Of a stretch of DNA of 64,000 bases, positions 33,201-45,658 are shown one piece after another. The stretch's first letter is position 1. Each line of letters begins with the position of its first letter. Source of the stretch: Cyclospora cayetanensis (Eukaryota; Apicomplexa; Conoidasida; Eucoccidiorida; Eimeriidae); the NCBI RefSeq assembly GCF_002999335.1, contig NW_020312764.1, positions 1 to 64,000 on the forward strand, read 5' to 3'. The notes below the pieces were generated by a model. That model saw nothing but the letters and a program-made list of their open reading frames with translations, did no database searches and was not told the DNA's origin. Made by a program: the position numbers and the translations under genes.

Positions 33201-34027
33201 CGGCACATTTTCTGTATGTGTTCTATGAATTACAGTACGTTGAAGACGACGACCAAAGACAGATGTCTTTGCCACTGCCCTGGTGCCCGAGCCACGCCAC
33301 GGTGGCAGCAGCAGATCCTCCACTCTTACATCAAGCACTGCGTTTGTTGCAGCAGCAGATGGAGCAGCTTCATTCTCGACTCTCCAATGGCCAGCCACGA
33401 GTGGGGGCGCATGCACCAGGCACTTTCACTGCAGGAGCGGAACAGCCGCACGCAACTGCAGCAATGCCATCCCCCATTACAGCAGCAGAGTGTAAAACAG
33501 CAGCGTTTGAGGGCAGCCTAAACGATGCGCGCATTTTCTTTTGCGGGGAGCACACGTCTGACTTTGGGCAGCAGTGCGTTCATGGGGCTATGCATTCAGG
33601 TGTACGTGCAGCTGCTGAGTGTCTCGCTTCGTTGTTTGGCATCGATTCCCTACCCTGGACGCTCAGTACATGGGGCCAAGGGGTCTGCGTACCTCCAGCG
33701 GTGCGCGTTGCAGATTCAGGATCCAACTCTTGTGCCTCCGCAGAATCGCCGGTGCGACAAAAATCGGCCAGCTATTCGTCAGCAACAGGAGAAGCATCCG
33801 GCACACCACAAGCGAGCTGCGCAAACGGAGAAGCTCACACAACATCCCCAGCTGATGTAGACGAGTGGCACACCTGGTGGTTCAGCAGCGACGCTTCATT
33901 CTCATGGGGACCCCAGGCAAGGGATACACATAGCGTGCCTTTTGATACTGCACTGCAGTGCCCCATCCCTAGAGAAGAACGCAAAAAGCGGCTACTTCAG
34001 CTGCTGCGCTCCTTACAGAAAACGTAG
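27282..34027 (+). CDS. LSD1/KDM1-like flavin amine oxidase, about 2021 aa
   Basis: FAD-dependent amine oxidase, probably a nuclear lysine-specific histone demethylase. Exons join in phase: 27282-31163, 31308-32176, 32444-32966 and 33236-34027. Around residue 444 is the FAD Rossmann motif 'VAVVGGGIAGLTAAA', then 'LVEAGETLGGRVRT'. Near 708 is 'VDLGANWLM'. The second exon begins 'GYSWLSRMLVRG' and holds 'VAVPIGVLQRG' and 'GSHNKVILIF', whose Lys matches the flavin-contacting Lys of LSD1. The third has 'AVVTRWDEDPLFRCAYGY', typical of LSD1 rather than monoamine oxidase. The last has the FAD-closing 'IFFCGEHTSDFG' and 'VHGAMHSGVRAA'. Long Ala/Gln/Ser/Arg low-complexity insertions lie between the conserved blocks, including about 200 residues just after the Rossmann motif and about 300 after 'ANW'. 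No SWIRM domain was recognised. The start is the first in-frame ATG after a stop at 27213; an upstream exon is possible. Confidence 0.88.
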
Positions 34028-37000
34028 GAGCCGCAACGACCTGCAACTTAGCATGCCGCCGTTGCGTGGTGAATCAGGGCATTAGAGACCCCGAGCCTCC
34101 CCACAGTCCGTAATCAGTGCCTGTAAGCAACGTGAGGAGATGACAGGGGAGCAAGTATAGTTTACGCTCTGAAGGGCTGAAAGAAAAGCCGATTGTTAAA
34201 GTGGAACCATATAAAGGGCGGAGAATGTAAAAGGCCACAGATGTCCATCTTGGTGACAAGGCGAACTAATCGCCACACGAGGTGGTTTCATTAAATCTTG
34301 CTTCCAGTCATCCTATAATTCCAGACAAACACCTGTAAGTGGAGATTTCTGCGGATATTATGCCCAGCTATGGAATATCAATGGATGTATACCCCTACTC
34401 TTGTGGTAGAACGTCGGAGCCTGTCCAGCCGCTAGAGACTTACAAAAGTATTCTCCAGTAGCGGTGACGCACCGCAATCTTCCCGTAAGAAATGTCTTAG
34501 AGCCTTCGGGCTGCTGAGTGGGTACTGCTTGCTGCTACCATTTTGGTGACCCTCTGCTTGCGCAGTGAGTGTCGGAACTGTGGATTGTGGGAAGCTGGGA
34601 GTAGTGCTATCGATTCTAAAATGAAGCAAAAAGGAGAACAGTGTTCTTAAGGAGCACAAATTTAGAAGCACATAATTACATAACAGTGAATTTGAAAAGT
34701 GCAGGCTGATGGGTTTCCCGCATGTTCTCATGTTGCTGGCTGCGCTAAACATAGACATTTTATCGTACACATGTTCATGGGTCGCTGGTGATATGTTGAC
34801 TCTTTGTTTTGGCTGTTGCTATACTTTGCATATTGCAGAGTGACGCTAGCGCACACCAATAAGATGTAATATTGTGTGCGTGTGCGCTAGGTGCTAGGTG
34901 AATCTGTCTAAATGTTCAGAGTGCTGAAGGCGCAAAATGTGCACTGTGTTTTTTCCTCTTTTCACGTTGGAGCCTTAGGGGCGCATAAAGGGAGAAAGGG
35001 AGCCTTTTGGCATGAACGCTCAACAAACATTTTGTTATTTTTCATTGATTGTGGAGGTAAATATCTTCCTAGAGGGACAGATAGAGCTTTACCTTCGGTT
35101 TTATGGCAAGTTTCGATGCAACTATTTTTCCTCTCGTCCAGTGAAATATCATATTCTCCCACAACGCTTCCCTGGCTTCAAACTGCCTAAAGGAATTACA
35201 ACCATTGAAGCTTTCATATAAGCCTTTACTCATCAGCCTGTGCCGAGATGGGGGCAGCAGTATGCTGTGAGAGAACTGGAAAACTTTGGGCAGGGGCATC
35301 TATCAGCAGATCGGTCGTTCGAGAAAATGAACTTCCTGACTTGCAAAAGCCTCAGCCTATATAAACACATATTGAGTTGTTGGTTTATTTCGAATCTTCC
35401 AAACGTGTCACGTTAGGCTATCGCAAGATGGCCAGCGATTTGGTGATCACACGCAAAAGCACATAGCCATTCATTGAGGCCTTCGCAAATTGTAATGCTG
35501 GAGGTTTCAGGAGCAGATGATTGCAGCTCCTATGTATATGGCTGGAACAGGGGAGTAAAGCTGTGATTTGTAACCTATAGATGTCCGAGGTGTGTCAACC
35601 AGCCCTAGCCAGCAGTTCAAGTTTGACTAGAGGAGAGAGCCCCAGATAGCCCATGCTCCCAAACTGCCCTCGACAGCCTCGCAGCATCTCACCTTTCTGA
35701 GCTGAAGGGCTTGTGGGGTGCCCTGTGGAGCTGAATGACAGCGAGGAGTAATCTGTCAACCTCCATTGAGACCGAAGGAAAAGTTGCACCACAACGGAAC
35801 TGGGCTTAGCACAAGCAGACTGCTTGGTAAGCACCGAAGGCACCTGCGGAATTCCCACGCAGGCTTTGGCGAAGTAAAGGGGATACAAAGGACAAAGCCA
35901 CACCTGAGGATTCCCCCCGGGCCACTCTGCGCTGATACGAACTCTCGCTAGTGGCCAAGCACTGCCAATGCCACCGCGTGTGAAGTGACGTTGAGCAATC
36001 TGTCTGTTCACCCGTTGGCACACTACCCAAGACTCCGATTTGCTCACGGACGCCAGAGAACAAGGGTTGGCAAGACTGCACGTTTTTTCGCCAATAAAAT
36101 CAGTATCAGATCCTAGCAGCCTGGTGAGTGATTTTTGGGTTGAACCTATGCACCATGACGTAGTCTTAAGTATGCCGTGGGGTATCCCAATGGAGGGCAC
36201 GAACGTATTCTTAGATGTGCGGTGTAGATCATTGTGTCAGGGCGCGCTAGGAAAAAGCAACTTCTGCAATTCTCGGCAACTCGCACTTTATCTATTGCCA
36301 GCTAAGTAGAGTGGGTCTCTGGAACAAGGTGGGGCAGAGCCTTCATGCGGGCAGCTTAGCAGGGCAGTGCGAATAGACGGCTAAAAGCATGCCTACCATT
36401 TTAGCGGCTGCGCAGCTGCAGTCCTAAGAGGAAGTTTCCTTGAATATTAGACGAGCAGCAGCAAAAATAGGCATATGTCAAGTGGAAGCTCACGGATGTG
36501 CTCATGGATGTGCTGAATAATGACATGCTGCCAGCATGCTGGCTACCTAACGGTTGTACAGCGGATAGTATGGAGCTAGTTCCTGGTTTTGCCCTAATCT
36601 ATGTTCTACGGTAGTGGACAACTTCACAGCTGGAAGAGTAGATTGAGCAGTAAGCGCATAATTTGTGGAGAAAAAAGCATAGTGTAGCAATCGATTGGTA
36701 CTTTGGGGAAGGCCCCGGAGCTGACGGTAAGAACGGAAGAAAAGTGACGCGTGTACGTTGAATAAAAGCTGCTGAAAAAGAGTGATGATTAAGTTCAAGT
36801 CGCTACATTGTGCACAAAAATATGCATTCTGCAGCCTATCGAAGCTGGCTTTTGGATAGAAAACCGCACCTCAATAGTGTCCCATCTGTGTTACAACCAT
36901 GAGCACTTCTGCAGATGACGCATGTACGGACAGAAAAGCATGTTCATGAGCTGGAAGCCTACAGCTCATAGATGACCACAAAAGTACAAGACAAAATTTG

Positions 37001-40000
37001 TAGAAACATGAGAACTAATGAGGGTAAATACATTATGTTCATGGATTTGTGAATTCGATTCTTACTGATGTTTCCTCGTATCGTTCAATTTAGCAAAGTG
37101 TTTGCTTTGCTAGACTCTTAAAGGCCAAAAGCATTAAAAACAACAGACAGCCAAGCTTCAAAAATCCAATAGAGGATTGTAAGGTACAATGTTCCAAGAA
37201 AATGAGGGTCGCGAAACGCCTCCGACACAGCAGCTGGGAACCATATCTCCACATGCAGAGTTTCCGGACATCAATCTCAGGAGTAACTGAGCATTAATTT
37301 CCCGAACAAGAACGAATTGCTGTCGAGGCTGTAGATAAGAAGTATCGGAGCTTTGGGTAACTTAGTGCCCAACCCAGTTGTAGCAGAGGGAGAAAGCACA
37401 TCTATACATAAAGGCCGACCGCAACTGACCACACTGGGGATAGGCAAGGGTTATGTGTCTCGCCGCTAAGCCACTTATGGCAAAGGGGCTCGGAAGCAGT
37501 GGTCAGCCACTTAGGTATCTAATAGCCTTCCGCTGAACAAGTCACCCAACGAGCACAGCAGCAGTAAAGACTTCAAGATTTCCACGACTTAAATCCCTCT
37601 GTCGGCAATTCGAAAGGCAGAGATGCAAGCGACATCTAAGTAGCTCAACGATGCGCCGATGAAGAGGGCAATAGACTATTTCACGGGACAACGAAACACA
37701 GCAAGTAGCCAAATGCCGATGCAAGCAACTCAGCCACCCGTTCGACAAGACATGGAGAAGCTAATCATCTGTTTCACGGCGCGACAGGAATTATTGAGCC
37801 CAAAGTTCAAATACGCCTACTTGAGGATAGCTCATCGCCTGACCTAGAAATTGCAAAGGGCACCCATACTGGATGTATCGCACGCCTTTTCTAGATATGC
37901 TGCTCCAGGAGATACTTCAATATGACTACACACGAGGGAGCAGCCTGAGGACAATCGACGCATGCGGCATCATGAAAGAGGGCAAGGGCGGAATCCCATG
38001 ATGTAGAGGCCCACGAAATTTGGAAGGGAGAGTCCTGATCTTCCAATGACGACCAATAAGGAAAAAGTGAGGCGGAATAATAGTGAGCACATACATCAGC
38101 AGTGGAAACACGACAATCAGCAACCCTTCATGGAGGAGCAGATCTTGTACTGGAAGGTAATGAAGAACTTGCCCGTAAAGGAGACGAAGGATTGCCACAA
38201 AGATCGCGCGAATGGCGGTATGCGAGCACGAGGGGGATGATCAGGAGGACTCAAGGCCGCGGGGCTTAAGTGCACAAACAGATGCACTTCCTTTTCCTTG
38301 TTCGTATGGACCTGGTCTTCGCGAGAAAATTCGGCAGGGAAACAACCTCCGCTGATAGCGATATCCACTGCTGTCTCCAAGTTTTGCGCACAATCGTTGG
38401 AAGGAAATGCCTTCACAGGGTTATGCTACTGAAAGATCCACGTATCAAAGAGACTTCTTGTCTGGAAAAGTGCGCTGTCAGATTGAGTCAGAATTGCGTA
38501 AGCGGGCCCTTCCTAGTATTTTTGCTTGTGCGCGTGTTGGATTCTAATCAGATGGCCTTGCATCACTCCACATTGCTCGTCACAGCCGATCCAGCAAAAG
38601 ATCCAGAAAACTCTCACTAAGGGACTTGCTGCACTACCGTAGGTTTTTTGAGAGCAACGGCATCAGTCCAAAGGTGTTTTGTTATGAGAAGGTCCAATGC
38701 CACGTACTAGTTGTTGCTTTATCTGCAGGGCTATATCTGAAGTGGACAATCAGGATACAAAGGGTCTCGACAAGCCTACAAACAGCCTCTTTTACCTAAT
38801 GGTAGGCAACGCGAAGACGAACTCACGTGCAGTGACTACAAACTACAGGGACTCCCATACACATAATTACATTGTTAGCAAGCTTGATCCCCATTTCGCT
38901 AGATCTCAAGATAGCTGCCAGTGCGCTGTCGACTCCGATGGCTTTACTCGATCCAGTTCTTTGGTTACACTTGTACCATGATTCACAAAATTGCTTACTA
39001 GTTCCTGTATTCAGCACTGCCAATATGACTGCCCATTTTGCTAACATCAGCAGTGTTGGGCTGACCAACGCTGCTTAATATCCAGCCCTTCCGGGTAATG
39101 CAGGCAATGACTATTCCATTGTCCGAAAGACTCTCGTGTTTGCTCTCTCCGCTGCCAGGTTTTAGATTTTCCAGAAACCCTTTGTATCTTGATGCGGGGG
39201 GGCTGTATAATTTGGGGTGCAGCGAGTCTGGTCGTCTTTTCCATCAAGGCGCTTCCTGCGTTTCAACTTGGCTCGAGTCTGTCGCTGCCGGGTTCGGCAA
39301 ATCGCAATGTACTAGTATTTCTAATGTGCTCTGCTTTTCAAAAATTGGTTTTACGTGTTTCACAATATTTTAGCGGCATACAGATTGCATTTTCCTTGAC
39401 ATTTTGCCAGTTTTCGGGGAGCGCTCAATACGGAGGTCCCATTTGCTTCTGTGCGTAGTATCTGCCTATTGTAGTTTGAACGCGAGCTCGGGTTCTATTT
39501 TATGAAGCTGATGGGTAGCTTTGTTTAGACTCACTCATTCAGACCCGTGATTGCACCGGTATTGGGCAGCATTACTTCTTGTTAGTGGGGTCAGCGGTAA
39601 GTGCAGTAGGCTGTCGCTCACTTGCGGCAAACTGGACGAAGCAGTGTGACCCCACCCCATCTTCTCCTCGTTTGCTGGAGTCTTTCTGATTGAACAGTCG
39701 CTAGCTGGTGGGATGCGTTGTCATCATTCCTTAGTGAACTCTGATTTCGTTTTAAGGCTATGTTTTTGCTGTGTGTACGTCGCTCTTCATGCGAAATTGG
39801 CTCTCTGCCCCTGTCATCCTCCACGGTTTTTAAAAAGTTGGTAAGACAGTGGGCAACCCGGGTTTGAACACTGAAGTTCTTCCTATCAACAAGTCCCCAA
39901 ATCGGTCATTATCTATGATTCCGCAGAGGACTGAAATTGTTGGGTTGGGTATCAAAGAAGGGTCACTTTTCTCGCATACTTCCTTTATAGTAGTTATTAA

Positions 40001-43000
40001 ATGCTACGTTTCCATGCTGGAACTTTGATGCTGAGAGCACGGCTTACTTGGCGTACTTTCCGGTTTATACAGCTCTTGCGGCGGCAAAGACTGCTCACAC
40101 AGCATCGCCCAGGCACTATTAGCTCCGAGTGCCACGAATTTTATCGGGGGTGTGAAAAAGTGACCATATATATGCGCTGCTAATGATCCAGATCTAGTGG
40201 TACGCAAACTTCTTCATGCATTGCATCGCGAGTAGGGGGACACATGGTGGTAAATGTCCATGTGCACGTTGAACACCCTTCATCTCTGTGTAGACTAATG
40301 GCATGCTAATTCAAATACCGTTAGTTGGGAGGTGACAATTAGATCGGCGGCCATTTCTCTTTGCACCAAGGGCAGCCTTACGCTTGGTGATCTCGGAAGG
40401 AAGAAACCTGGAGTACCATGCATATGACAACTTTGCGACGGTACAATGCGTTGCAAAGGCAGACCGTTAGAGGGAAAAAACGCACAGCTCTATGCTCTGC
40501 AGTTTGTCCCTGTTTGTGCAGTGCGAGCTTGCCTTTCATGTAGGTTCCGATTACACTCATGCCTTATTGAAGTGGGACTGAAACGACATTATGTTCTTGT
40601 TGCTTTCAGAGAAGTAGTGTTCAGGGCTTTGACAGCTCATGAAAACGCGAAAAGCAGCATTGCTGACTTGACCGAGCTTAATCTTGGGTTCGATTTAGAT
40701 GGATTGGGGCAGGAAAACGCCGCTGCTGATACACTCCCACGGGCATCTGCGGCTGGTTTTGCAATAGTTGGGCTGCTGGCTTTCCCATAGGCTTTTCGAA
40801 CTCAATACACTATCGGTATTCAAGGGCTCTATGGAACACTTTTGTCTACTGTGAACCGAATTTCTGTTGGTAGGACTCGCTTTTGGCTATACTGTAAACA
40901 AGCTTTTCTCCAATTGTTCCATTGTAGTGTACTCCTTCAGTAGGACATTGACCGTCGTGTTGACAACACGAAAAGTGCAAGGAACTAACGTTTCACGCTT
41001 GCCCTGTAGCTACGGAGAGTCAGGCGTATGCTGCTCTTCAATTCGGTGGGATTTACTGCAGCCACTGATTTGTTGTGCCTGGGTAGTTGGCGCCGGCGTA
41101 TACTAAATGTTTCCAGTTTAAATTCTAGGGTATTAAGCAGGGGCCATCTATGACATGTACTTTTCACTGACTTTCCAAGGATGAACTGGCTGTGAAAGCT
41201 TCGGCGTTATTGCTAGAGCTTATTTTCATCTCATTGCCAGTCAATGGAGCAGTCACCTTGGCTTTTTCCCACCTCTCCGTTTCATCCAAAGCCTCATTCA
41301 CTACCCAGCCGGTACACTATACACATCACTATTTACTCGAATACATGTGATTCTGGCTTCAGCCAATGCTGCGTTTGCTGGGAAATACGAAAGCTCACGA
41401 CGTTAGCTTTGTGTCGCTCGCTTCCATCGCTATTCTTTGTACCTCTGCATTTGGCGCTGCGGTTCGACATGATTGTCACTCCTAAAACGGAGATGATAAC
41501 CGCCGGCAATGTGTGCGATGTTACACCTCACGCGGTACATTGCAACGTGTTCCTGAGGACTATTTTTCACCTGTACGTTCAGGCGAAGGGCGTTCTCTTC
41601 AATATGACCAGAGGGGGTGCCACAAATGCTGTAAGGAACATACAAAGAGCCATCCAGGGTGACAAACTGACCGCCGGCCTAGTAGTAATACGTATGCATT
41701 CTGATTCCCCCAAAGGTGTTGGCTTCAAGGAAGGTTGACGGTATGAGAGCTACTGTGATGCCTTCTTTGCAGGAGTAGTGACGGTGATGCTTCGAGTCTT
41801 GACGAGGCATCAAAGAGCATGTTGCCTCTTATGTGCGACATGTGCCACTAGAGAAAATAAATCACCCTACTGCGAAGTTAGCAATCCAACTATGTTCTGC
41901 GACGACAGCCCATGCTTTGCCCATTCGCCAGCATTTGAGGCAGGTGCAACGCCTTCAGCGTAAGCGTTTTTGTGCTCTACATATAACGATGAGTCGAATT
42001 TTACGTGCAGTTGGACTAACCGTAGAGAGCGTCGTGTGAATGCGTCCTTTGTTTCCAGGAATAAGGCATTCAAGGCATTTAAGGCTTGTCCAGGAGCACA
42101 TCTTAGCACTGTCAGCTGAAAAGCGGCTGGTTCGGGTACCAATCTGGATGCGTCTCGGCGAGGCTCACTTTTAGCTGCAGTTCCAGGACCGAGTGCAAAT
42201 GTAGCCTATTTCTTTGGGCTGCTAACTTTGCAGTAGGGCGACTTGGTTTCTCTAGCAATTCACTCCTCTAAAGTTCAGCGTAGCCTGATATGTACCCTGA
42301 TTTTCTCCGATTTCGCGCCTTTGCCTGGCTTGCTTTTGCGGAAACTGGCATCTGTCAGTGGCTTCTTCGTAGGCCGGAACTGGTGAAGGCTTTGGTATCC
42401 TCGAGCTTACACCCTTCTTTGTCGCTGCACCATGGTTCTTGTAAAGTGTAACAATTTATAGTTGTCTAATTATGTGTATACTTCAACAATAGGTATTACA
42501 CTCTCTCTGTTTTACAATGATTGTAGGTGCATGTGGACTGTTCCTTCGTAGAAGTCCACATTGAGTCCCTTGGTTGAGCGGTTAAACGAGTCGACAGGGG
42601 GCCTCCCCTCGCCTTGGGCCTTTGCAGGTGTTTTCAGCGAAGTTAAGCGTTTCAATGCCGGGGGCTTCACCCGGGGCATGCTGTGATTTCCTTCACGTCC
42701 AGCTTTATGGGATGCTATCGGTGGCTCCAACTCGCCTTCCTTGACGCTGCGAGGTGTTCATTGGCTTCTGGGCTTTCGCCACTGAGATGTTGTCACTCTT
42801 CGATGTAATGCTTTTTCCTATGACTCTGCAGCTTTTTAAATCTTCGTAGCTCTATTTATTCCTTATCATCTTGCTCTCCGTTTTACTGGCCTCTTTGGCC
42901 GTAATTTTTCATCTCATGTCTGGGCAGCACAGCTTCCACTGAAACTCCGGCGGTCACCGAATTTACTACTGGCAATTTATTTTTCTGTATGCTTGCTAGT

Positions 43001-44605
43001 ACAGGATGTCATCTCGTCGTGAACTGCAGTAATGTAATACGCCCGTTTCTCCTGTGTTTGCCTGTCCAATTGTAAAATTCTGATCATGGAACTTAAGCTG
43101 CACTAAGGATGCTCTACCATTGATTAAGTGTGGGATACTCAGGTGCTCTTGTCCTTCTAAATTTGGCTTTTGCAGAAAGGCTTGATGCTAGACTGGGCTT
43201 AATCTCCACGACTTCCTCGTCATACAGGATAGCATTCCAGAAACTTCATGTTCCGCTGAAGCAAAAAAACAGCAATGCGTGATCTAAAGGATAATTATTC
43301 AGATAAAAGACCAGCTTTCTCTCTTTTTGCATTTTTAATTCCTAAACTTTTTTTGAACTAGTCGCCGTTCTTATCTGTGGTCGAATATTGGTTGAAGGTA
43401 TGTTGCTACTGGTACAAAGTGCTTCCTCCACACCAACTACAGCGATTATCCCGCAGGGCAGTAAGGATGTCTTGACTCTGGAGCTCACAGATTTAGCTGG
43501 GGTTTTGTGAACTTTGACAGCTCGCTGATGTCCTAAAAACACTGATAGGATGACACTGGTAAGACTATTCTGTCGCGCTTCTCTGTAGCAACGCGAAAGT
43601 CGAAGAAACACCCGTGGACGATCTTTTGTGTTGGGCAAAATACGTGCCGTTTGGGATACTCAAGGGCCACGTTGCTCTCATGCACGGCAATTACCAATTG
43701 CACATGCGAAGGAACAAGCAACTACGTATTGTGCCATTTTAAGCCCAACTAGGATGGTCAGTTTCCCCCCTTCTCGTGAGCTAATTTCAAAAGGCCGGTC
43801 TCCATCAAGCGTACACGTTGCAGTGCCGGTGTATGCGGAGTTGCAAGTTCAGTGCGGAAAGTTGTCCGCATTGTTGGATTCGGAATCATCGGTGCTAGAA
43901 GCTTCCCTGGATTGCGGCGCAGACTCAGCAGTTTCTGCATCGGCAAAAGTGGGGTTTCAGTATATCTTCATTCGTTTCCTTGTGCTGTGTAGATCATTTA
44001 TCATATTCACACGTGTGTGCTTTATTCAGAAACGTCTTGCGTTGGCCTAACACTCTGTTGTTTGCTTGCCGGCGTTTCCCTAAAGGTGGATTCCTCCCCC
44101 CGCTGCGCAGCAAACTTAGTTTCTTGCATGGTGTTGAGTGCAGTGTTACTTACCGTTTCCTTTGACTTATTGTGACCTCATATTGTAGGTTGTGTATGGT
44201 AGTTCGTCTCTTGCTAACTTTGATGATGGGCTTTCTAGATTTGCTTGCCGAACCCGCTAAGGAAATTCTTCCGAAGATTTCTGTCTTATTCGGAATCATG
44301 AGGTCGATGGTTTGGGGAGGTTTCTACCATTTGGGGCGGTTAGACCAATTTCTCTTGTGATATTTCCTATTTTTTAGAGAACTGGACGTGTGGATATGTT
44401 TTTATTTCATCGTGGCTAGCTCCTAGCGACGCGCGTTGCGGCTGCGTCTCAACCCCGCCTCCACCCCCCCATGCGGCGGTATGTCCACTGGGCCGGAGGG
44501 ATCCGATTCATTAAGTTTCGACCCAAGTCACAGTAGTGTATTTTATTTTTCCGCATTGTTCGTTACTTTCTCATAGCGGTTGTTTCATTCTCTCTTTTTA
44601 AAAAA
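34028..44605. other. 10.5-kb gene-poor block
   Basis: No multi-exon gene or recognised domain. The longest ORFs are 201 codons (35595-36200, minus) and 164 codons (41244-41738, plus). Neither has a signal peptide, repeats or conserved motifs, and both are compatible with chance. CAG-like repeats, so frequent at 12-34 kb, are absent. The change is sharp just after the LSD1-like gene ends. A possible retroelement fossil lies at 43590-43950. Confidence 0.55.
43590..43950 (+). mobile_element. Possible gag zinc-knuckle / retropepsin fossil
   Basis: A plus-strand frame reads 'VHVAVPVYAELQVQCG' and then 'KLSALLDSESSVLEAS' near 43800-43905. This has the spacing of a retrotransposon aspartic protease N-terminus, where a family member would show a D-S/T-G-S catalytic motif; here the Gly position is Glu. 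About 150 bases upstream, another frame gives Cys-rich residues (near 43625-43690) that could be a worn CCHC knuckle. Such an order (knuckle, then protease) fits the end of gag and start of pol. The evidence is thin and no LTR was seen. Confidence 0.3.
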
Positions 44606-45658
44606 ATGGTGCGCGTTTTGTCTTTCACATCTGTTGCCGTGGTCTCGCTTTTGGGCATTGGACGAGCCCGCGCCCAAGCCACAGGAGCGGAAAATACCGC
44701 TAGTAAGTTCCCCTATACTCTCACAGTTTTAGCACAAGAGTTTCGGTCCATGCTTCGGCATTTCTTGCTCAACCGCAAGATGGGTTGCAACTATGCTGAG
44801 TCTGGGCTTCCTGCTTTTCTCAGACTGCCTTTCTGCGATCAACCTCGGCCGTACAGCGAAGCTCGATGTTAGGCCGTCCACGCTGGTCATGGATACTAGC
44901 TTGGCTCAGCTAGCAAAATCCGTGATTAATAGTGGAGATCTTGTTGTTTCGGATTCAAATTGTGTTCTGCACGACGGCCTGAAGCCTACAGACGTACGTC
45001 TGTAGAAATTTGTCTACCGCTTGAAGACCACACCGATGTGTTTCGTGGGCCCTAATCTTATCCCCTGCTTGTTCTTATTTCGCTTTCAGATGAAAGGCAT
45101 TGTGCTCGAAGGCACCTCGAAGACACCGCCTACTGCAGATGAATATAAGGCTATTATTCAGGGGGTGATTACGAATGGCCTTGCCGCTCTTGGTTCTTCT
45201 TACTCAGCGGATACGATGTTCGACAGCAATGTCTATGCCACCTTTGCAGCACAAAACCTTGCATACCTCATGTTAGCTGATGCGCAGAAAGTTGGGTGCG
45301 CAGTGTCCTCCAATTGCAGCTCCGGAAAAAGCTATACATACTGCAAGTTTGATACGGAGCTTCACGATAACTCCAAACCCTTCACGTGAGTTTAACAACT
45401 ACACTGCGTACGGTTGTGCAGGCTGCTGGTTCGGTCCACCTTTTGAATCGAAACTATCTCTTTGGTTGTAATGCGATGTGTTTCAGGGCATCGTCCTTCG
45501 CAGCATTGAATGCTCGCCAGGCAGCCGGAGTCAATATTTCGACGTTGCCAGACACCGCTATCGATACCCCTTTAAGCGGTTCTAGCGGGAATGGGATGAC
45601 ATCATACCCTGCGACCGCGCTTTTGGTCCTGTCCCTCCTCGGTTTTCTTAGTGCTTAA
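44606..45658 (+). CDS. SAG-type GPI-anchored surface antigen, 244 aa
   Basis: Eimeria SAG family (TA4-like, CAP-related fold), displayed on sporozoites or merozoites and implicated in host contact. Four exons join in phase: 44606-44702, 44824-44993, 45090-45385 and 45487-45658. The four-exon layout itself is typical. Exon 1 encodes a signal peptide ('MVRVLSFTSVAVVSLLG', cleavage near 'ARA'). Exon 2 starts with 'NCLSAINLGRTAKLDV' and has 'SDSNCVLHDG'. Exon 3 has 'TADEYKAIIQGVI', 'AAQNLAYLMLADAQKVGCAV' and 'YTYCKFDTEL'. Exon 4 ends with a Ser/Gly-rich site and the hydrophobic tail 'ATALLVLSLLGFLSA', a GPI-addition signal. Five mature cysteines are visible, an odd number, so one may be unpaired or a border may be off. 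It stands alone here, whereas many SAG genes lie in clusters. Confidence 0.88.

Noticed and set aside
35595..36200. 201-codon minus-strand ORF
   Set aside because: No recognised motif, signal peptide, repeat or splice context. Length is possible by chance in 10 kb of balanced-composition DNA.
38697..39078. Possible SAG-like exon pieces near 38.7-39.1 kb
   Set aside because: No signal peptide, cysteine pattern or GPI tail, and no phased splice sites like those of the real SAG gene.
41244..41738. 164-codon plus-strand ORF
   Set aside because: No family resemblance or supporting exons. Kept only as a possible unassigned ORF.
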